From: Paraferrimonas sp. SM1919
GTDB lineage: Bacteria > Pseudomonadota > Gammaproteobacteria > Enterobacterales > Shewanellaceae
Direction: 5' to 3'
NCBI RefSeq assembly: GCF_010993985.1
Contig: NZ_WINH01000006.1
Span: 1 to 64,000 of the forward strand
Length of the DNA stretch: 64,000 nucleotides
This document shows positions 1 through 14,777 of the stretch, piece by piece. The position numbers and the translations under genes are program-made. Each line of letters begins with the position of its first letter. The first letter of the stretch is position 1. Below the pieces are notes generated by a model, which saw only the letters and a program-made list of their open reading frames with translations, had not been told where the DNA came from and made no database searches.

Positions 1-68
1 CCGTTATTGGTCACTAGAAGTATTTAAGAAGACTCTCCACTATGCTTTTTCTGCCGCGAAGCGGCTTC

Positions 69-169
69 GTTCAACAAGCTGTTCAAGCGGGACTGCTAAC
101 AGTTGGCTCAGTTTCGCTTCGCTTCACATTTTAGCCAACAATTATTTGCCTCTGAATGAAGCGTTACCA
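69..169 (+). mobile_element. Probable integron attC recombination site
   Basis: An imperfect palindrome of about 100 bp. It opens with GTTCAAC (69-75), which fits the inverse core site RYYYAAC, and closes with GCGTTAC (161-167), whose GTT starts the core site. The left arm reads AACAAGCTGTTCAAGCGGGA, very like the left arms of the Vibrio VCR and the aadA attC (AACAA...TTCAAG...GGGAC). An inner arm GTTGGCT (112-118) pairs with AGCCAAC (133-139). This orientation places the cassette gene to the left, outside the window. No integrase gene is visible. The core triplet after GTT departs from RRRY, which is expected when that half comes from the next junction. The assignment is by eye. Confidence 0.65.
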
Positions 170-569
170 CTAGAAATCCTGACACGTTTTTGTCCAAAAA
201 CGTTTTAGTTAACGGTATCATTGATAACGCACCGTTACTCAATTCCCCCCTTCATTCTGCGCTTAATTTGATTGAGTTAATAGAGGTGCTAGGCATGGAT
301 GCCTAGCAAGAACTGTTGGGGGCAGGAGGGGAGTCCACAAAATTGTCTGGAACAATTTTGAACCGCTTTAGCGGGCCCGTAGGGTGGAAGGCAGGATGCC
401 TGGAATATCGGCGGGCGCAGCCCGCTCTCCCCTTGGGTGCTGTCGCCACCGCGACTCCCAAACCTGAAAAGCTAAGCGCAGCTTAAAAACATACAAAACC
501 GGCAGCCCGGCACTCCATGGAAAGACTAGAAAAGCCGAGCGTAACTTAAAACCAAGAGCCCCGTGCTAA
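170..569. other. Gene-free region with many small hairpins
   Basis: No convincing coding frame. It holds a run of inverted repeats: ACGTTTTTG/CAAAAACGT near 182-201; AACGGT/ACCGTT near 214-236; TGCTAGGCA/TGCCTAGCA (287-308, loop TGGA); the three-hairpin element at 338-401; GCGGGC/GCCCGC (411-425, loop GCA); and shorter ones to about 520. The region lies between the attC site and the 3' end of yqfB. It may be cassette-array tail or degraded mobile DNA. Confidence 0.6.
338..401 (+). repeat. Three-hairpin element, copy A
   Basis: Three hairpins in series: CAAAATTGT/ACAATTTTG (338-360, loop CTGGA), CCGC/GCGG (363-374, loop TTTA) and AGGCA/TGCCT (389-401, loop GGA). The same arrangement, spacing and loop sequences recur at 25829-25895 with different but still complementary stem bases. 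GCCCGTAGGGT separates hairpins 2 and 3 here, and GCCCGAAGGGT does so in copy B. The strand is a convention, since the direction of any transcription is unknown. Confidence 0.6.
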
Positions 570-881
570 CTAGTCACCTAAATACTCAAACTCAATACAA
601 TAGTACTGACGCTCGTTAGGGTAAATCTCAACAATCAGTTTTTTGAGCTCAGCCAGAGTCATGTTTTCTTGCTGGGCATGGCTTTGGGTTAGCTCATCAA
701 AATGCACTTGGGTGTTAGCCTTAATGTTGGCCTGTCCCCAATTGGTTTGGCTTTCAAGGGCCACCAGCTGCACCAGCTCACCAGGGTGGTAGTCGGATTC
801 AGCAAGGTCCCTTAAAGTAATGGTTTTACTTGCCGATTTAATGTCATGCTCAAATCGATCAAAGAATAATAATGTCTTCAC
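570..881 (-). CDS. yqfB: N4-acetylcytidine amidohydrolase (ASCH domain, YqfB)
   Basis: This 103-residue protein is a single ASCH domain, closely resembling E. coli YqfB over its whole length. YqfB hydrolyses N4-acetylcytidine to cytidine and acetate, a nucleoside salvage or clearance step in the cytoplasm. The segment KTITLRD (residues 19-25) carries the Lys and Thr, and HAQQENMTLAELK the Glu (residue 72), that match the catalytic residues Lys21, Thr24 and Glu74 of the E. coli enzyme. It lies just downstream of the outer-membrane barrel gene on the same strand with about 20 bases between them, so the two may share a transcript. Function is assigned from the family. Confidence 0.9.
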   Translation of the reverse strand: MKTLLFFDRFEHDIKSASKTITLRDLAESDYHPGELVQLVALESQTNWGQANIKANTQVHFDELTQSHAQQENMTLAELKKLIVEIYPNERQYYCIEFEYLGD

Positions 882-900
882 TTTCTAGTTTCTACTGTGC

Positions 901-2160
901 TTAATAAGGCTGGTTAATCATGATCCAAAATTGATTATCTTCTTTTGACTGGGCAAATTCAGCTCGCACCACCACCCCTTCAACTTTGAAGCGGGCCCCC
1001 GCTCCCAATGTCCATTGCATGTTTTTATGCAGCGTACCTAGATCAAACTCATTCGCCACTCTACCGACCTCGGCAAATGCCACCCACTGCCACCAGGCAA
1101 AGTCATATAAGTTGAAGATCGGCCAGTTACCTAAGGGCTGCCATTCAGGCAAGACTCGATATTCCATGGCGTAATTAATGGCACTGCGTCCATGGTAACG
1201 ATTGCTAGAAAAGCCACGCAAACGTTCAAAGCCACCTAAACGCACTCCGGCAAACGAGGGCGGTACACCACCACTGTTCCAAGTTGGAGTATCAGCCAAA
1301 TAAGCATTAAACGCCAGTACTTGCTGCTCGGCAAAGCCGTTGCCCCCTAACGGCACAAATAGGCTCTGCTGCCATTCCCATTTAGTCCATTGGTTGCGTT
1401 CGCTACTGCCAAAGTCCCGGGTGACTCTAAAATGGGTTTTTCCGCCTCTAGTTGTATGACTTTTAGAGTCACGGTTATCCCAGCTTAGCTCTATTTCTGC
1501 TGCTAAGGTTTTATCCTGATAAAAAGGATTAGCATATGCTTTTAAGTGCTGGGATTCACCATAGAGGTTAATGCCTAAACTGGTAACACCATTTTTCAAT
1601 GGATTCCAACCAAGTGCGGCATGCTTTTGTTGGTAAAGACTGGCAATTGCGCCATTTGCACCATCTCCAATAGCCAGCACATATTCGCTTTTTACGCGGA
1701 ACATGCGCTCGTCACCAACGGTTTGAATGCGATTTTCAAAACTTGATTCATTAGTGCCCGCAATTTCATTATGGAATCCTGGCGCACCATCAACATAATA
1801 ACGACCACGAGTAAAATGCCCTGCGTAATATTCTGCAGAAAAAAGCCAATTATTAAGCTTGGGCAGTTGATAGTGATTGAACGCCGTATAAGCGGCATAA
1901 CTGTCATTGCTCGAGTACATCGCGATAGCTATCGCCGAAGCCTGCTTTTGCCCAACCTCTTTTGCAATGAGCGCTGCCCCCATAGTGAAGCTCATTTCTT
2001 CAGAAGCAAACACAAAAGGGACGCCAACCAAATCATTGGTTTGTGTCTCTTGATTTATTTCAATGACTGGCTTTGATGGAGCATTATTCGCCAGTACTGA
2101 GGTTGTTAGCAGTAACAAAAAAGGGGCGCCAAGCGCCCCTATTAGATGTGTTTTATTCAC
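901..2160 (-). CDS. BamA/TamA-type outer-membrane barrel protein without POTRA domains
   Basis: The best start is the GTG at 2160, which overlaps the alr stop by 8 bases, follows GGTGG and gives a clean signal peptide ([20 protein letters not shown], cleavage after SVLA). An ATG at 2202 would add 14 residues inside alr. The mature protein of about 395 residues has alternating aromatic and polar strands ending in an aromatic C-terminus (MINQPY), as in outer-membrane barrels. [16 protein letters not shown] near residue 320 resembles the conserved VRGF/Y loop motif of the Omp85 surface-antigen domain (PF01103). No POTRA repeats precede the barrel, so it is not BamA or TamA itself. Substrate and role are unknown. 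Translational coupling to alr is likely. Confidence 0.75.
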   Translation of the reverse strand: MNKTHLIGALGAPFLLLLTTSVLANNAPSKPVIEINQETQTNDLVGVPFVFASEEMSFTMGAALIAKEVGQKQASAIAIAMYSSNDSYAAYTAFNHYQLPKLNNWLFSAEYYAGHFTRGRYYVDGAPGFHNEIAGTNESSFENRIQTVGDERMFRVKSEYVLAIGDGANGAIASLYQQKHAALGWNPLKNGVTSLGINLYGESQHLKAYANPFYQDKTLAAEIELSWDNRDSKSHTTRGGKTHFRVTRDFGSSERNQWTKWEWQQSLFVPLGGNGFAEQQVLAFNAYLADTPTWNSGGVPPSFAGVRLGGFERLRGFSSNRYHGRSAINYAMEYRVLPEWQPLGNWPIFNLYDFAWWQWVAFAEVGRVANEFDLGTLHKNMQWTLGAGARFKVEGVVVRAEFAQSKEDNQFWIMINQPY

Positions 2161-3229
2161 AATCCACCATGACTCTAGGAGTGAGCTTAGTGACAAGTTC
2201 ATAACTTATGGTGCCTATATACTCCGCCACCTCTTCTACTGGTAGCTCTGGCCCCCATAAAATGGCATCATCACCCACTTTATCAATAGAATCAGCACCT
2301 AAGTCAACACTCAACATATCCATGGAAACACGGCCAACAATAGGTACACGCCTACCATTAATATAGACCGGAGTTCCAGTTGGTGCATTTCTTGGATAGC
2401 CATCACCATATCCTATGGCCACTACCCCAAGCTTGGTATCTTGCTCGCTGCGCCAACTACCACCATAACCAACGGGCTCGCCTGCCTTGTGATCTCTAAC
2501 TGCAATCAGTTTCGATATTAATCTCATCGCGGGTTGCAGACCATGATTGGTCGCCCTATCCCCCTCAATAGGACTGACCCCATATAGGGCAATACCTGCT
2601 CGGATCCAGTCTTGGTGGGCATCTTGATACCCTAAAATACCAGCGGAATTAGCTAAAGTACGCTGACCTTCTAGACCCTGGGTTAATTCATTGAAGCGCT
2701 GGATTTGCTGAAGGGTAACTGGGTTCGCTTGATCATCCGCACAACCGAAGTGGGTCATAAAGTTAATCGGTTTAGCCACGTTAGGGTTATTTAATAGCCT
2801 TTGGTAGGCATCATTAAACTCCTCCGCTAAAAACCCAAGCCGATGCATACCCGTATCAATTTTAATCCAAACATTAATCGGCTTGGCTAACGTCACCTCT
2901 TCAAGCATATCAACCTGACTTTGGTGATGCACAACGGTATCAATGTTATGGCTGGCTAAATAGTATAAATCGCTGCTCCTAAAAACACCTTCAAGCAGTA
3001 ATAAGTGCGCACCTACCCCAGCTGCTCGTACTTGCATTGCTTCTTCTAAGCGGGCTAAACCAAAACCATCGACTTCGGTTAGGTGTTTGCAAATTGAGGT
3101 TAAGCCATGGCCATAAGCATTGGCCTTAACCACGGCCATTAATTTGGAATGAGGGGCTATTTTTTGCAACTGCAGAACATTATGATGTAATGCAGTAATG
3201 TCAATTTGCGCTCTAGGAAATACCTTCAA
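2153..3229 (-). CDS. alr: Alanine racemase
   Basis: This 358-residue cytoplasmic enzyme interconverts L- and D-alanine using PLP and supplies D-Ala for peptidoglycan. The PLP lysine is Lys35 in [11 protein letters not shown], and the second catalytic base is expected in the [12 protein letters not shown] segment near residue 250. The C-terminal beta domain includes [13 protein letters not shown]. Length is normal for the family (about 360). The gene starts 9 bases after dnaB, the usual dnaB-alr arrangement of gammaproteobacteria, and its end overlaps the following barrel gene. Confidence 0.97.
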   Translation of the reverse strand: MKVFPRAQIDITALHHNVLQLQKIAPHSKLMAVVKANAYGHGLTSICKHLTEVDGFGLARLEEAMQVRAAGVGAHLLLLEGVFRSSDLYYLASHNIDTVVHHQSQVDMLEEVTLAKPINVWIKIDTGMHRLGFLAEEFNDAYQRLLNNPNVAKPINFMTHFGCADDQANPVTLQQIQRFNELTQGLEGQRTLANSAGILGYQDAHQDWIRAGIALYGVSPIEGDRATNHGLQPAMRLISKLIAVRDHKAGEPVGYGGSWRSEQDTKLGVVAIGYGDGYPRNAPTGTPVYINGRRVPIVGRVSMDMLSVDLGADSIDKVGDDAILWGPELPVEEVAEYIGTISYELVTKLTPRVMVDCE

Positions 3230-3238
3230 AACAAGCCT

Positions 3239-4636
3239 TTAGTATTCATCGTCGTAATCGACGCCAGTGTAATTATCGAAGCGAGAGAACTGACCAACAA
3301 ACTGTAATCTAACGCGACCAATCGGGCCATTACGCTGCTTACCAATAATAATTTCTGCTGTGCCTTTATCTGGTGAATCATCGTTATACACTTCATCACG
3401 ATAGATAAACATAATTAAGTCAGCATCCTGCTCAATAGAGCCTGACTCACGCAAATCAGAGTTAACTGGACGCTTGTCAGCACGTTGCTCCAATGAGCGG
3501 TTAAGCTGAGACAGTGCCACAACTGGTACTTGTAATTCTTTCGCCAAAGCTTTCAAGGAACGGGAAATCTCTGCAATCTCTAAAGTACGGTTATCCGATA
3601 ACCCCGGTACCTGCATCAGCTGCAAGTAGTCAATCATGATCATTGATAGGCCGCCATGTTCACGGGCAATACGGCGAGCACGGGAACGCACTTCGGTTGG
3701 TGTTAGACCTGAGCTGTCATCAATGTACATCTTGCCTTGTTCAAGCATTATCCCCATCGTCGAGGAGACTCGCGCCCAATCTTCATCATCTAGCTGACCG
3801 GTACGGATATTGGTCTGATTAATACGACCTAACGATGCCAGCATCCTCATCATAATCTGCTCAGAAGGCATCTCTAATGAGAAAATAAGCACTGGCTTAT
3901 CTTCATTTAGGGCAGCGTATTCACACAGGTTCATGGCAAAGGTGGTTTTTCCCATAGACGGCCTTGCTGCCACAATGATTAAGTCTGACGGTTGTAAGCC
4001 AGCGGTCATCTTATCAAGATCGTTATAACCACTAGATACCCCAGTAACACCGTTGTGTGGGTTGTTGTAGAGCTTTTCAATTCTGTCTACGGTTTTGTCC
4101 AGAATAGACTTAATGTTTTCTGGACCTTCTTTATCGTTCCCGCGAGATTCGGCAATTTTAAATACTTTAGACTCGGCTAAGTCTAACAACTGTGCAGAGT
4201 CCCTGCCCTCTGGGTTGAAGCCAGCATCAGCAATTTCATTGGCGACTTTGATCATATCGCGCACCACAGCACGTTCACGGACGATATCAGCGTACGATAT
4301 AATATTAGAGGCACTAGGTGTGTTTTTAGCAATTTCTGCCAGGTAAGCAAAGCCACCCGCATCCTCTAATTGTTGGTTTAGCTCCAAAGATTCAGACACG
4401 GTGATCAAATCAAGTGGCTGGCCACCTTCAACCAAGGTTGCCATAGCGTCAAAGATCATTTGGTGGGCACGAGAATAAAAATCCTCTTTGGTCACCGCCT
4501 CGGACACCCTATCCCAAGCTTCCGCATCTAACATCAAGCCACCAAGTACAGACTGTTCCGCTTCAATAGAATGAGGCGGAACCTTAAGTTGGCTAACTTG
4601 TTTATCTATCTTTTGGTGATTGCGATTTTGTGCCAT
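3239..4636 (-). CDS. dnaB: Replicative DNA helicase DnaB
   Basis: Hexameric 5'-3' helicase of the replication fork. The N-terminal DnaB domain (HSIEAEQSVLGGLMLD) is followed by a RecA-like motor with Walker A AARPSMGKTTFAMN, Walker B IMIDYLQLM and ALSQLNRSLEQRADKRP. I chose the ATG at 4636, six codons inside a possible TTG start at 4654, because GAGAG lies about 6 bases ahead of it. This gives 465 residues, typical of DnaB. No intein is present. It forms a likely operon with alr (9-base gap). Confidence 0.97.
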   Translation of the reverse strand: MAQNRNHQKIDKQVSQLKVPPHSIEAEQSVLGGLMLDAEAWDRVSEAVTKEDFYSRAHQMIFDAMATLVEGGQPLDLITVSESLELNQQLEDAGGFAYLAEIAKNTPSASNIISYADIVRERAVVRDMIKVANEIADAGFNPEGRDSAQLLDLAESKVFKIAESRGNDKEGPENIKSILDKTVDRIEKLYNNPHNGVTGVSSGYNDLDKMTAGLQPSDLIIVAARPSMGKTTFAMNLCEYAALNEDKPVLIFSLEMPSEQIMMRMLASLGRINQTNIRTGQLDDEDWARVSSTMGIMLEQGKMYIDDSSGLTPTEVRSRARRIAREHGGLSMIMIDYLQLMQVPGLSDNRTLEIAEISRSLKALAKELQVPVVALSQLNRSLEQRADKRPVNSDLRESGSIEQDADLIMFIYRDEVYNDDSPDKGTAEIIIGKQRNGPIGRVRLQFVGQFSRFDNYTGVDYDDEY

Positions 4637-4805
4637 TAAAACTCTCTTTATCAAGCAAGGAAGCCATTATTGATCGGGCTTAGTCATTTACACAGGTTTA
4701 TCATAACAAAAGTGTTAGGCAAATTAATATCCGCTTGTCTGCTTTATTAATAATACTATTGCCTAACTGACTAAAACCCTAATGACCTTGAAAGATTTTA
4801 CTGGT

Positions 4806-5543
4806 TTATTTTAATGTGCGATTGAATAAAGCCACTGCTTCACTATACATCTGTAGCGCTAAAGCAGGATCATATCTCGCGTCATTATCACGCATAAAAG
4901 CATGTTCAGCGTTGACCTCAAGCCACACATGATTTACCCCAGCATCACGCAAGTGACGATAGATTTGTTCACGACCTGATGCATCAACATGGGGATCTTG
5001 CTTGCCCCACACCATTACAAGTTCCGCGCTGATTTCATGGCTTCTCGCTAAAGACTGCTGCTCGGAAGGTGCCGGTAACGTTCCACTGTGGATGTCGGTC
5101 GCGTATAGACAGAATGCGGCCTTTACCTGAGGTTGCAATGCCGCTCTAAAGGCTAAATGGCCACCAATACAGACACCTATCACCCCTACCTTGTCTGTGG
5201 TGTAATCTTGCAGACTCAGCCACTGAATCAATGCTTCATTATCTGAATCATACTGGGTTAAAGGTTTGCTATGCTTGTCATTATTGCCTTTGTTTTTGCC
5301 TATATCGTCATAGCCCAAGACGGTACCTATTGGATTAAACTCATGAAAAACCTCGGGTACAATCACGCAAAATCCATGCCCTGCTAGAATTGCTGCCGCC
5401 CTTGATATTGGATCGGTATGCTGAAATATTTCCGAGTAAAAAATAATTGGAGCAAACGCCCCTTCAGACTTGGGCCTGTAAATATAATTCCGCATTGACC
5501 CTGTAGGCGTCTCAATATCCACGATATGCTGTTTGATTTGCAC
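4806..5543 (-). CDS. Dienelactone hydrolase family protein
   Basis: A 245-residue alpha/beta hydrolase of the dienelactone hydrolase family. The triad is visible: Cys125 in GVCIGGH (a G-x-C-x-G elbow), Asp183 in WGKQDPHVD and His214 in NAEHAFMRD. Such enzymes cleave cyclic ester or lactone bonds, but many bacterial members have no known substrate, and nothing nearby suggests aromatic degradation. The start is a GTG at 5543 preceded by AAGGATG at suitable spacing. It stands alone between dnaB and a divergent peptidase gene. Confidence 0.85.
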   Translation of the reverse strand: MQIKQHIVDIETPTGSMRNYIYRPKSEGAFAPIIFYSEIFQHTDPISRAAAILAGHGFCVIVPEVFHEFNPIGTVLGYDDIGKNKGNNDKHSKPLTQYDSDNEALIQWLSLQDYTTDKVGVIGVCIGGHLAFRAALQPQVKAAFCLYATDIHSGTLPAPSEQQSLARSHEISAELVMVWGKQDPHVDASGREQIYRHLRDAGVNHVWLEVNAEHAFMRDNDARYDPALALQMYSEAVALFNRTLK

Positions 5544-5684
5544 TTAATTCATCCTTAAAAAGTCACTTAAAACATTAATATAAACAATTATAAAGGCATA
5601 TTCGGTAAAAATTTGATTTAAAAAACAACTTTAGTAACAATAGTACCGCTATGGAAAATATAATTTATACAATAAGGAATTCTC

Positions 5685-7823
5685 ATGCTTAAAAAAAGTC
5701 TCGCTCTCAGTATCGCTCTGGCATTATCTGCGTGCTCACCGCAAACCCCAGAAACACAACAGATACATGCTGAGCAAGCACACAGTGGCAATCCGCTATT
5801 GAGTAAAAGCCCACTACAGTATCAAGCTCCGCAGTTTGATATTATTGAAGAGTCCCATTTCAAAGAAGCAATCGAAGCCGGGATAAGCCAAAACCTAAAA
5901 GAAATAGCAACTATTGCTAATAATCCTCAAGCTGCCACATTTGCTAATACCATCGAAGCAATGGAAGCATCTGGTGAATTACTTGAACGTGCCACCAATG
6001 TTTTTTATAACCTAACCAGCTCGATGAGTACCGAAGGGATCCGTGCTCTGCAGGCTGAACTTGCCCCTAAAATGTCAGCGTTTAATGATGACATCTACCT
6101 AAATAAAAAACTTTTCGATCGTGTTGATAGCCTTTTAAAGCAAATTAACGACTTAAACTTAACCTCAGAGCAGGCACGTCTACTTGAAATCACCCATCAA
6201 AGCTTTGTTCGAGCTGGCGCTCAATTAACTGATGAACAAAAGCAAGTAGTGAGAGACTTAAACAAACAAATTGCCGAATTACAAAATGACTTCAGCCAAA
6301 AGTTATTGGGTATTTTAAATGAAGAAGTCGTTGTTGTAGCTGATGCAGCTGCACTAGATGGTTTAAGTAGTGGGGAAATAGCAGCAGCAAGGGAGCTTGC
6401 CGAAGATACAGGCCACGCTGGTAAATATGCGATTAAACTAAGCAATACTACCCGTCATCCAATGTTAACCAAGCTAAACAACCGCAACACTCGTGAGCAA
6501 TTATGGACAGCTTCAGCCTATCGAGGCACGACTGGTAAATATAAAACCACAGACATCATTCCTAAATTAACCACATTGCGAGCTCAAAAGGCCGAATTAC
6601 TCGGTTATAACAACTGGGCGGAATATCGCTTACAAGCAGCTTCGGCGAAAAAACCAGAAGCAGTACTGGAGATGTTTGCGTCAATGGTGCCTGCAGTCGT
6701 AAACAATACTAAAAAGGAATTAACGGCAATTCAAAATAGCATTGAGGCATCTGGCCAAAGCTTTACGGCTCAACCTTGGGACTGGGAATATTATGCAGCC
6801 AAAGTTAAGCAACAAAAGTATGCTTTTGATGAAGCTGAGCTACAACAATACTTTGAATTTAAGAGCGTGTTAGAAAATGGCGTGTTCTTCACTATGGAAA
6901 AACTGTTTGGTATTACTTTCAAAGCTCGCACGGATTTACCGGTTTACCAACCTGATGTGTTGGCTTATGAAGTATTTGACCAAGATGGACAATCTATCGC
7001 ACTATTTTATGGTGATTATTTTGCTCGAGAAGGCAAGCGTGGCGGTGCTTGGATGAGTGCATTCGTTCGTCAAAGCGCGATGAAAGGTACCAAGCCTGTT
7101 ATTGTTAACGTATTAAATATCCCCAAAGCAGCCGCCGGCCAACCTCAGCTTGTAAGCCTAGATAACGTTGGTACTATGTTCCATGAAATGGGGCACGCTT
7201 TACACGGTATGTTTTCCGATGTTTACTACCCTTCGTTAGCGGGAACAGCAGTCGCCCGAGACGTCGTTGAATTCCCTTCTACGGTTCAAGAAGACTGGGC
7301 TCTTAATCCCATGATTTTAGCTAATTACGCCAAACATCATGAAACGGGTGAGGTGATCCCTCAAGAGCTATTAAACAAAGCATTAGAAGCCAATAAATTT
7401 AACCAAGGCTTTGATACTTTAGAGTATATGTCGGCAGCGATGCTGGATCAGCAATGGCATGCCTTTGGCGCAGAAATGAAAGTCGAAGACCTACAAGTTG
7501 CAAAATTTGAATCTGCAGCATTGAAATTACACGGAGTTGATGTAGACGTTGTTCCTCCCCGTTATAAATCGGCTTATTTCTCTCACACCTTCGCTGGGGG
7601 TTATTCTGCCAGTTATTACGCCTACCTTTGGTCTGAAGTATTCGCTGCCGATGCCTTTAAGCATATGCAAAATAATGGCGGCTTAACACGTGAGAATGGC
7701 GACCGCTTCCGAAAACATATCCTCAGTGTAGGTAACACTATTGATATGTTGGAAACCTATAAAAACTTCCGTGGCCAAGAGCCAACAACTCAAGCGCTAT
7801 TAGAGCGTAGAGGTATTAAATAA
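5685..7823 (+). CDS. M3 family metallopeptidase lipoprotein (Dcp-like)
   Basis: This 712-residue protein starts with a lipoprotein signal (MLKKSLALSIALALSACSPQ, lipid Cys near residue 17), so it is probably anchored in the periplasm. The zinc site is HEMGH (residues 500-504) within TMFHEMGHALHGMFSD, with the third ligand Glu expected in the following VVEFPSTVQEDWAL. Length and the C-terminal YSASYYAYLWSEVFAADAF match the peptidyl-dipeptidase Dcp branch of M3, which removes C-terminal dipeptides. E. coli Dcp is not a lipoprotein, so this is the exported form seen in many marine gammaproteobacteria. RBS AAGGAA precedes the ATG, and a strong terminator follows. Confidence 0.9.
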   Translation: MLKKSLALSIALALSACSPQTPETQQIHAEQAHSGNPLLSKSPLQYQAPQFDIIEESHFKEAIEAGISQNLKEIATIANNPQAATFANTIEAMEASGELLERATNVFYNLTSSMSTEGIRALQAELAPKMSAFNDDIYLNKKLFDRVDSLLKQINDLNLTSEQARLLEITHQSFVRAGAQLTDEQKQVVRDLNKQIAELQNDFSQKLLGILNEEVVVVADAAALDGLSSGEIAAARELAEDTGHAGKYAIKLSNTTRHPMLTKLNNRNTREQLWTASAYRGTTGKYKTTDIIPKLTTLRAQKAELLGYNNWAEYRLQAASAKKPEAVLEMFASMVPAVVNNTKKELTAIQNSIEASGQSFTAQPWDWEYYAAKVKQQKYAFDEAELQQYFEFKSVLENGVFFTMEKLFGITFKARTDLPVYQPDVLAYEVFDQDGQSIALFYGDYFAREGKRGGAWMSAFVRQSAMKGTKPVIVNVLNIPKAAAGQPQLVSLDNVGTMFHEMGHALHGMFSDVYYPSLAGTAVARDVVEFPSTVQEDWALNPMILANYAKHHETGEVIPQELLNKALEANKFNQGFDTLEYMSAAMLDQQWHAFGAEMKVEDLQVAKFESAALKLHGVDVDVVPPRYKSAYFSHTFAGGYSASYYAYLWSEVFAADAFKHMQNNGGLTRENGDRFRKHILSVGNTIDMLETYKNFRGQEPTTQALLERRGIK

Positions 7824-7844
7824 GCGCATTGCTAAAGTGAAACA

Positions 7845-7880
7845 AAAATGCCCGTATCTTCAGATACGGGCATTTTATTT
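7845..7880. terminator. Bidirectional rho-independent terminator
   Basis: Stem AAAATGCCCGTATC/GATACGGGCATTTT with loop TTCA. It ends the M3 peptidase transcript (T-rich TTTTATTT) and, read on the other strand, the convergent hptA. Confidence 0.92.
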
Positions 7881-8244
7881 AACACTTAGAATTCAGGTAA
7901 TCGCTTAGCAATTTCAAGTCCGCTTGAGCATTCGATAAAATCGCTTCAATCCAAATGGGGTGTTGCTCTTGCCACTGTTCACGTTCACCATGTTGAAGAT
8001 TTTCAGCCAGCATATGTAAACGCAATAAACCAACCGATCCTGCAGCACCTTTAAACTTATGGGCCTCTTCACATAAGGCTTTCTTTTCTTGGGCTTTATA
8101 GTGGCTTTCTAATTTTGCTATGTACTCTGGCATTAGGCCTTCAAACAACACAACACTTTTCAACAAAGTCGCTGCGCCTATCGCCGTAATATATTGTTCC
8201 AGAGTATGTAGATCTAAAATTTCATTGAGAGGTTCTTGATTCAT
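7879..8244 (-). CDS. hptA: Stand-alone histidine phosphotransfer protein HptA
   Basis: A 121-residue Hpt domain. The phosphorylatable histidine is His62 in EEAHKFKGAAGSVGL. I chose the ATG at 8244 because GGAG lies about 10 bases upstream; the longer frame to 8319 adds 25 hydrophobic residues without an RBS. In Shewanella, HptA carries phosphate from the sensor kinase ArcS to the regulator ArcA, replacing the Hpt domain that E. coli ArcB has built in. As I recall, hptA sits beside gltBD there, as it does here. An ArcS-like kinase lacking Hpt lies at 47828-51484. The Hpt assignment is firm; the partner is inference. Confidence 0.85.
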   Translation of the reverse strand: MNQEPLNEILDLHTLEQYITAIGAATLLKSVVLFEGLMPEYIAKLESHYKAQEKKALCEEAHKFKGAAGSVGLLRLHMLAENLQHGEREQWQEQHPIWIEAILSNAQADLKLLSDYLNSKC

Positions 8245-8788
8245 TATTATTATCTCCGGCAAAAATGTTAAGTTGATCACTTTTAAGGTCAATATCTTAT
8301 CTATTGTGCTAAAAGACAAGCAGTTAAAGTCGTTCCCAGCGAATTAACACCAGAAACAAAACAACTCCTTAACAATTGTTTAAAAAAGATCACCGTTCAC
8401 CTTCAACCAGCCATTTTGTACAATATTTCAACAGCAAATATTAAGCAACCCTCTACAACTCGTTCTATATAAGAATAATTAGTCACAAATAACGAGATTA
8501 AATTCACAGTGGGACATTGTGAAATCCTGTAATTAAAATACAGCAACAGCTCTGACCACAACTAAAAAGTAGACAAAACCAACCATAAACAGGGGCTTGC
8601 CTGGGGCTTAAGTCGATATTTTTACAATATAAATCACCATCTTTAGTAAGATTATTACAAAATTTCATATCAATTCAGCATTGATTTTTATGCTTATAAT
8701 GAGTACCTTGTTATCCTAATGTGAATAGATATTACATAATTGTAATGAATTCCTATTTCTATGGATAGTAACAGTAGGAGGTTTAGGC
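8245..8788. other. Divergent intergenic region between hptA and gltB
   Basis: About 540 AT-rich bases with no convincing gene. It must hold the promoters of hptA (leftward) and gltBD (rightward). A good -10 hexamer TATAAT lies at 8695-8700 with no clear -35. Downstream are an ARG-box-like sequence (8722-8736) and the inverted repeat ATTACA/TGTAAT (8731-8746). Confidence 0.5.
8722..8736 (+). promoter_or_regulatory. Possible ArgR-type operator upstream of gltB
   Basis: TGAATAGATATTACA resembles half to three quarters of the ARG box (TGAAT-WWWW-ATTCA), with mismatches in the second half and one G in the spacer. It sits about 50 bases before the gltB start and just after a candidate -10 at 8695-8700, a position suited to repression. 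The overlapping ATTACA/TGTAAT repeat could instead be the real site of another regulator. Confidence 0.25.
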
Positions 8789-14655
<5,867 letters not shown>

Positions 14656-14680
14656 ACATACACTAGAACTTCCCCCTCTT

Positions 14681-14716
14681 AGCCCCTATGTAATAATGAC
14701 TAGGGGCTTTTCTTTT
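14681..14716 (+). terminator. Terminator of the gltBD operon
   Basis: Stem AGCCCCTA/TAGGGGCT (14681-14708) with a 12-base loop, followed by TTTCTTTT. It lies 25 bases after the gltD stop. Confidence 0.88.
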
Positions 14717-14777
14717 GGTGTCTATCAAGGTTTTAGGTTAAACTTCGGCCGTTTCAAATCTAATTTAAAGGTCGTTT

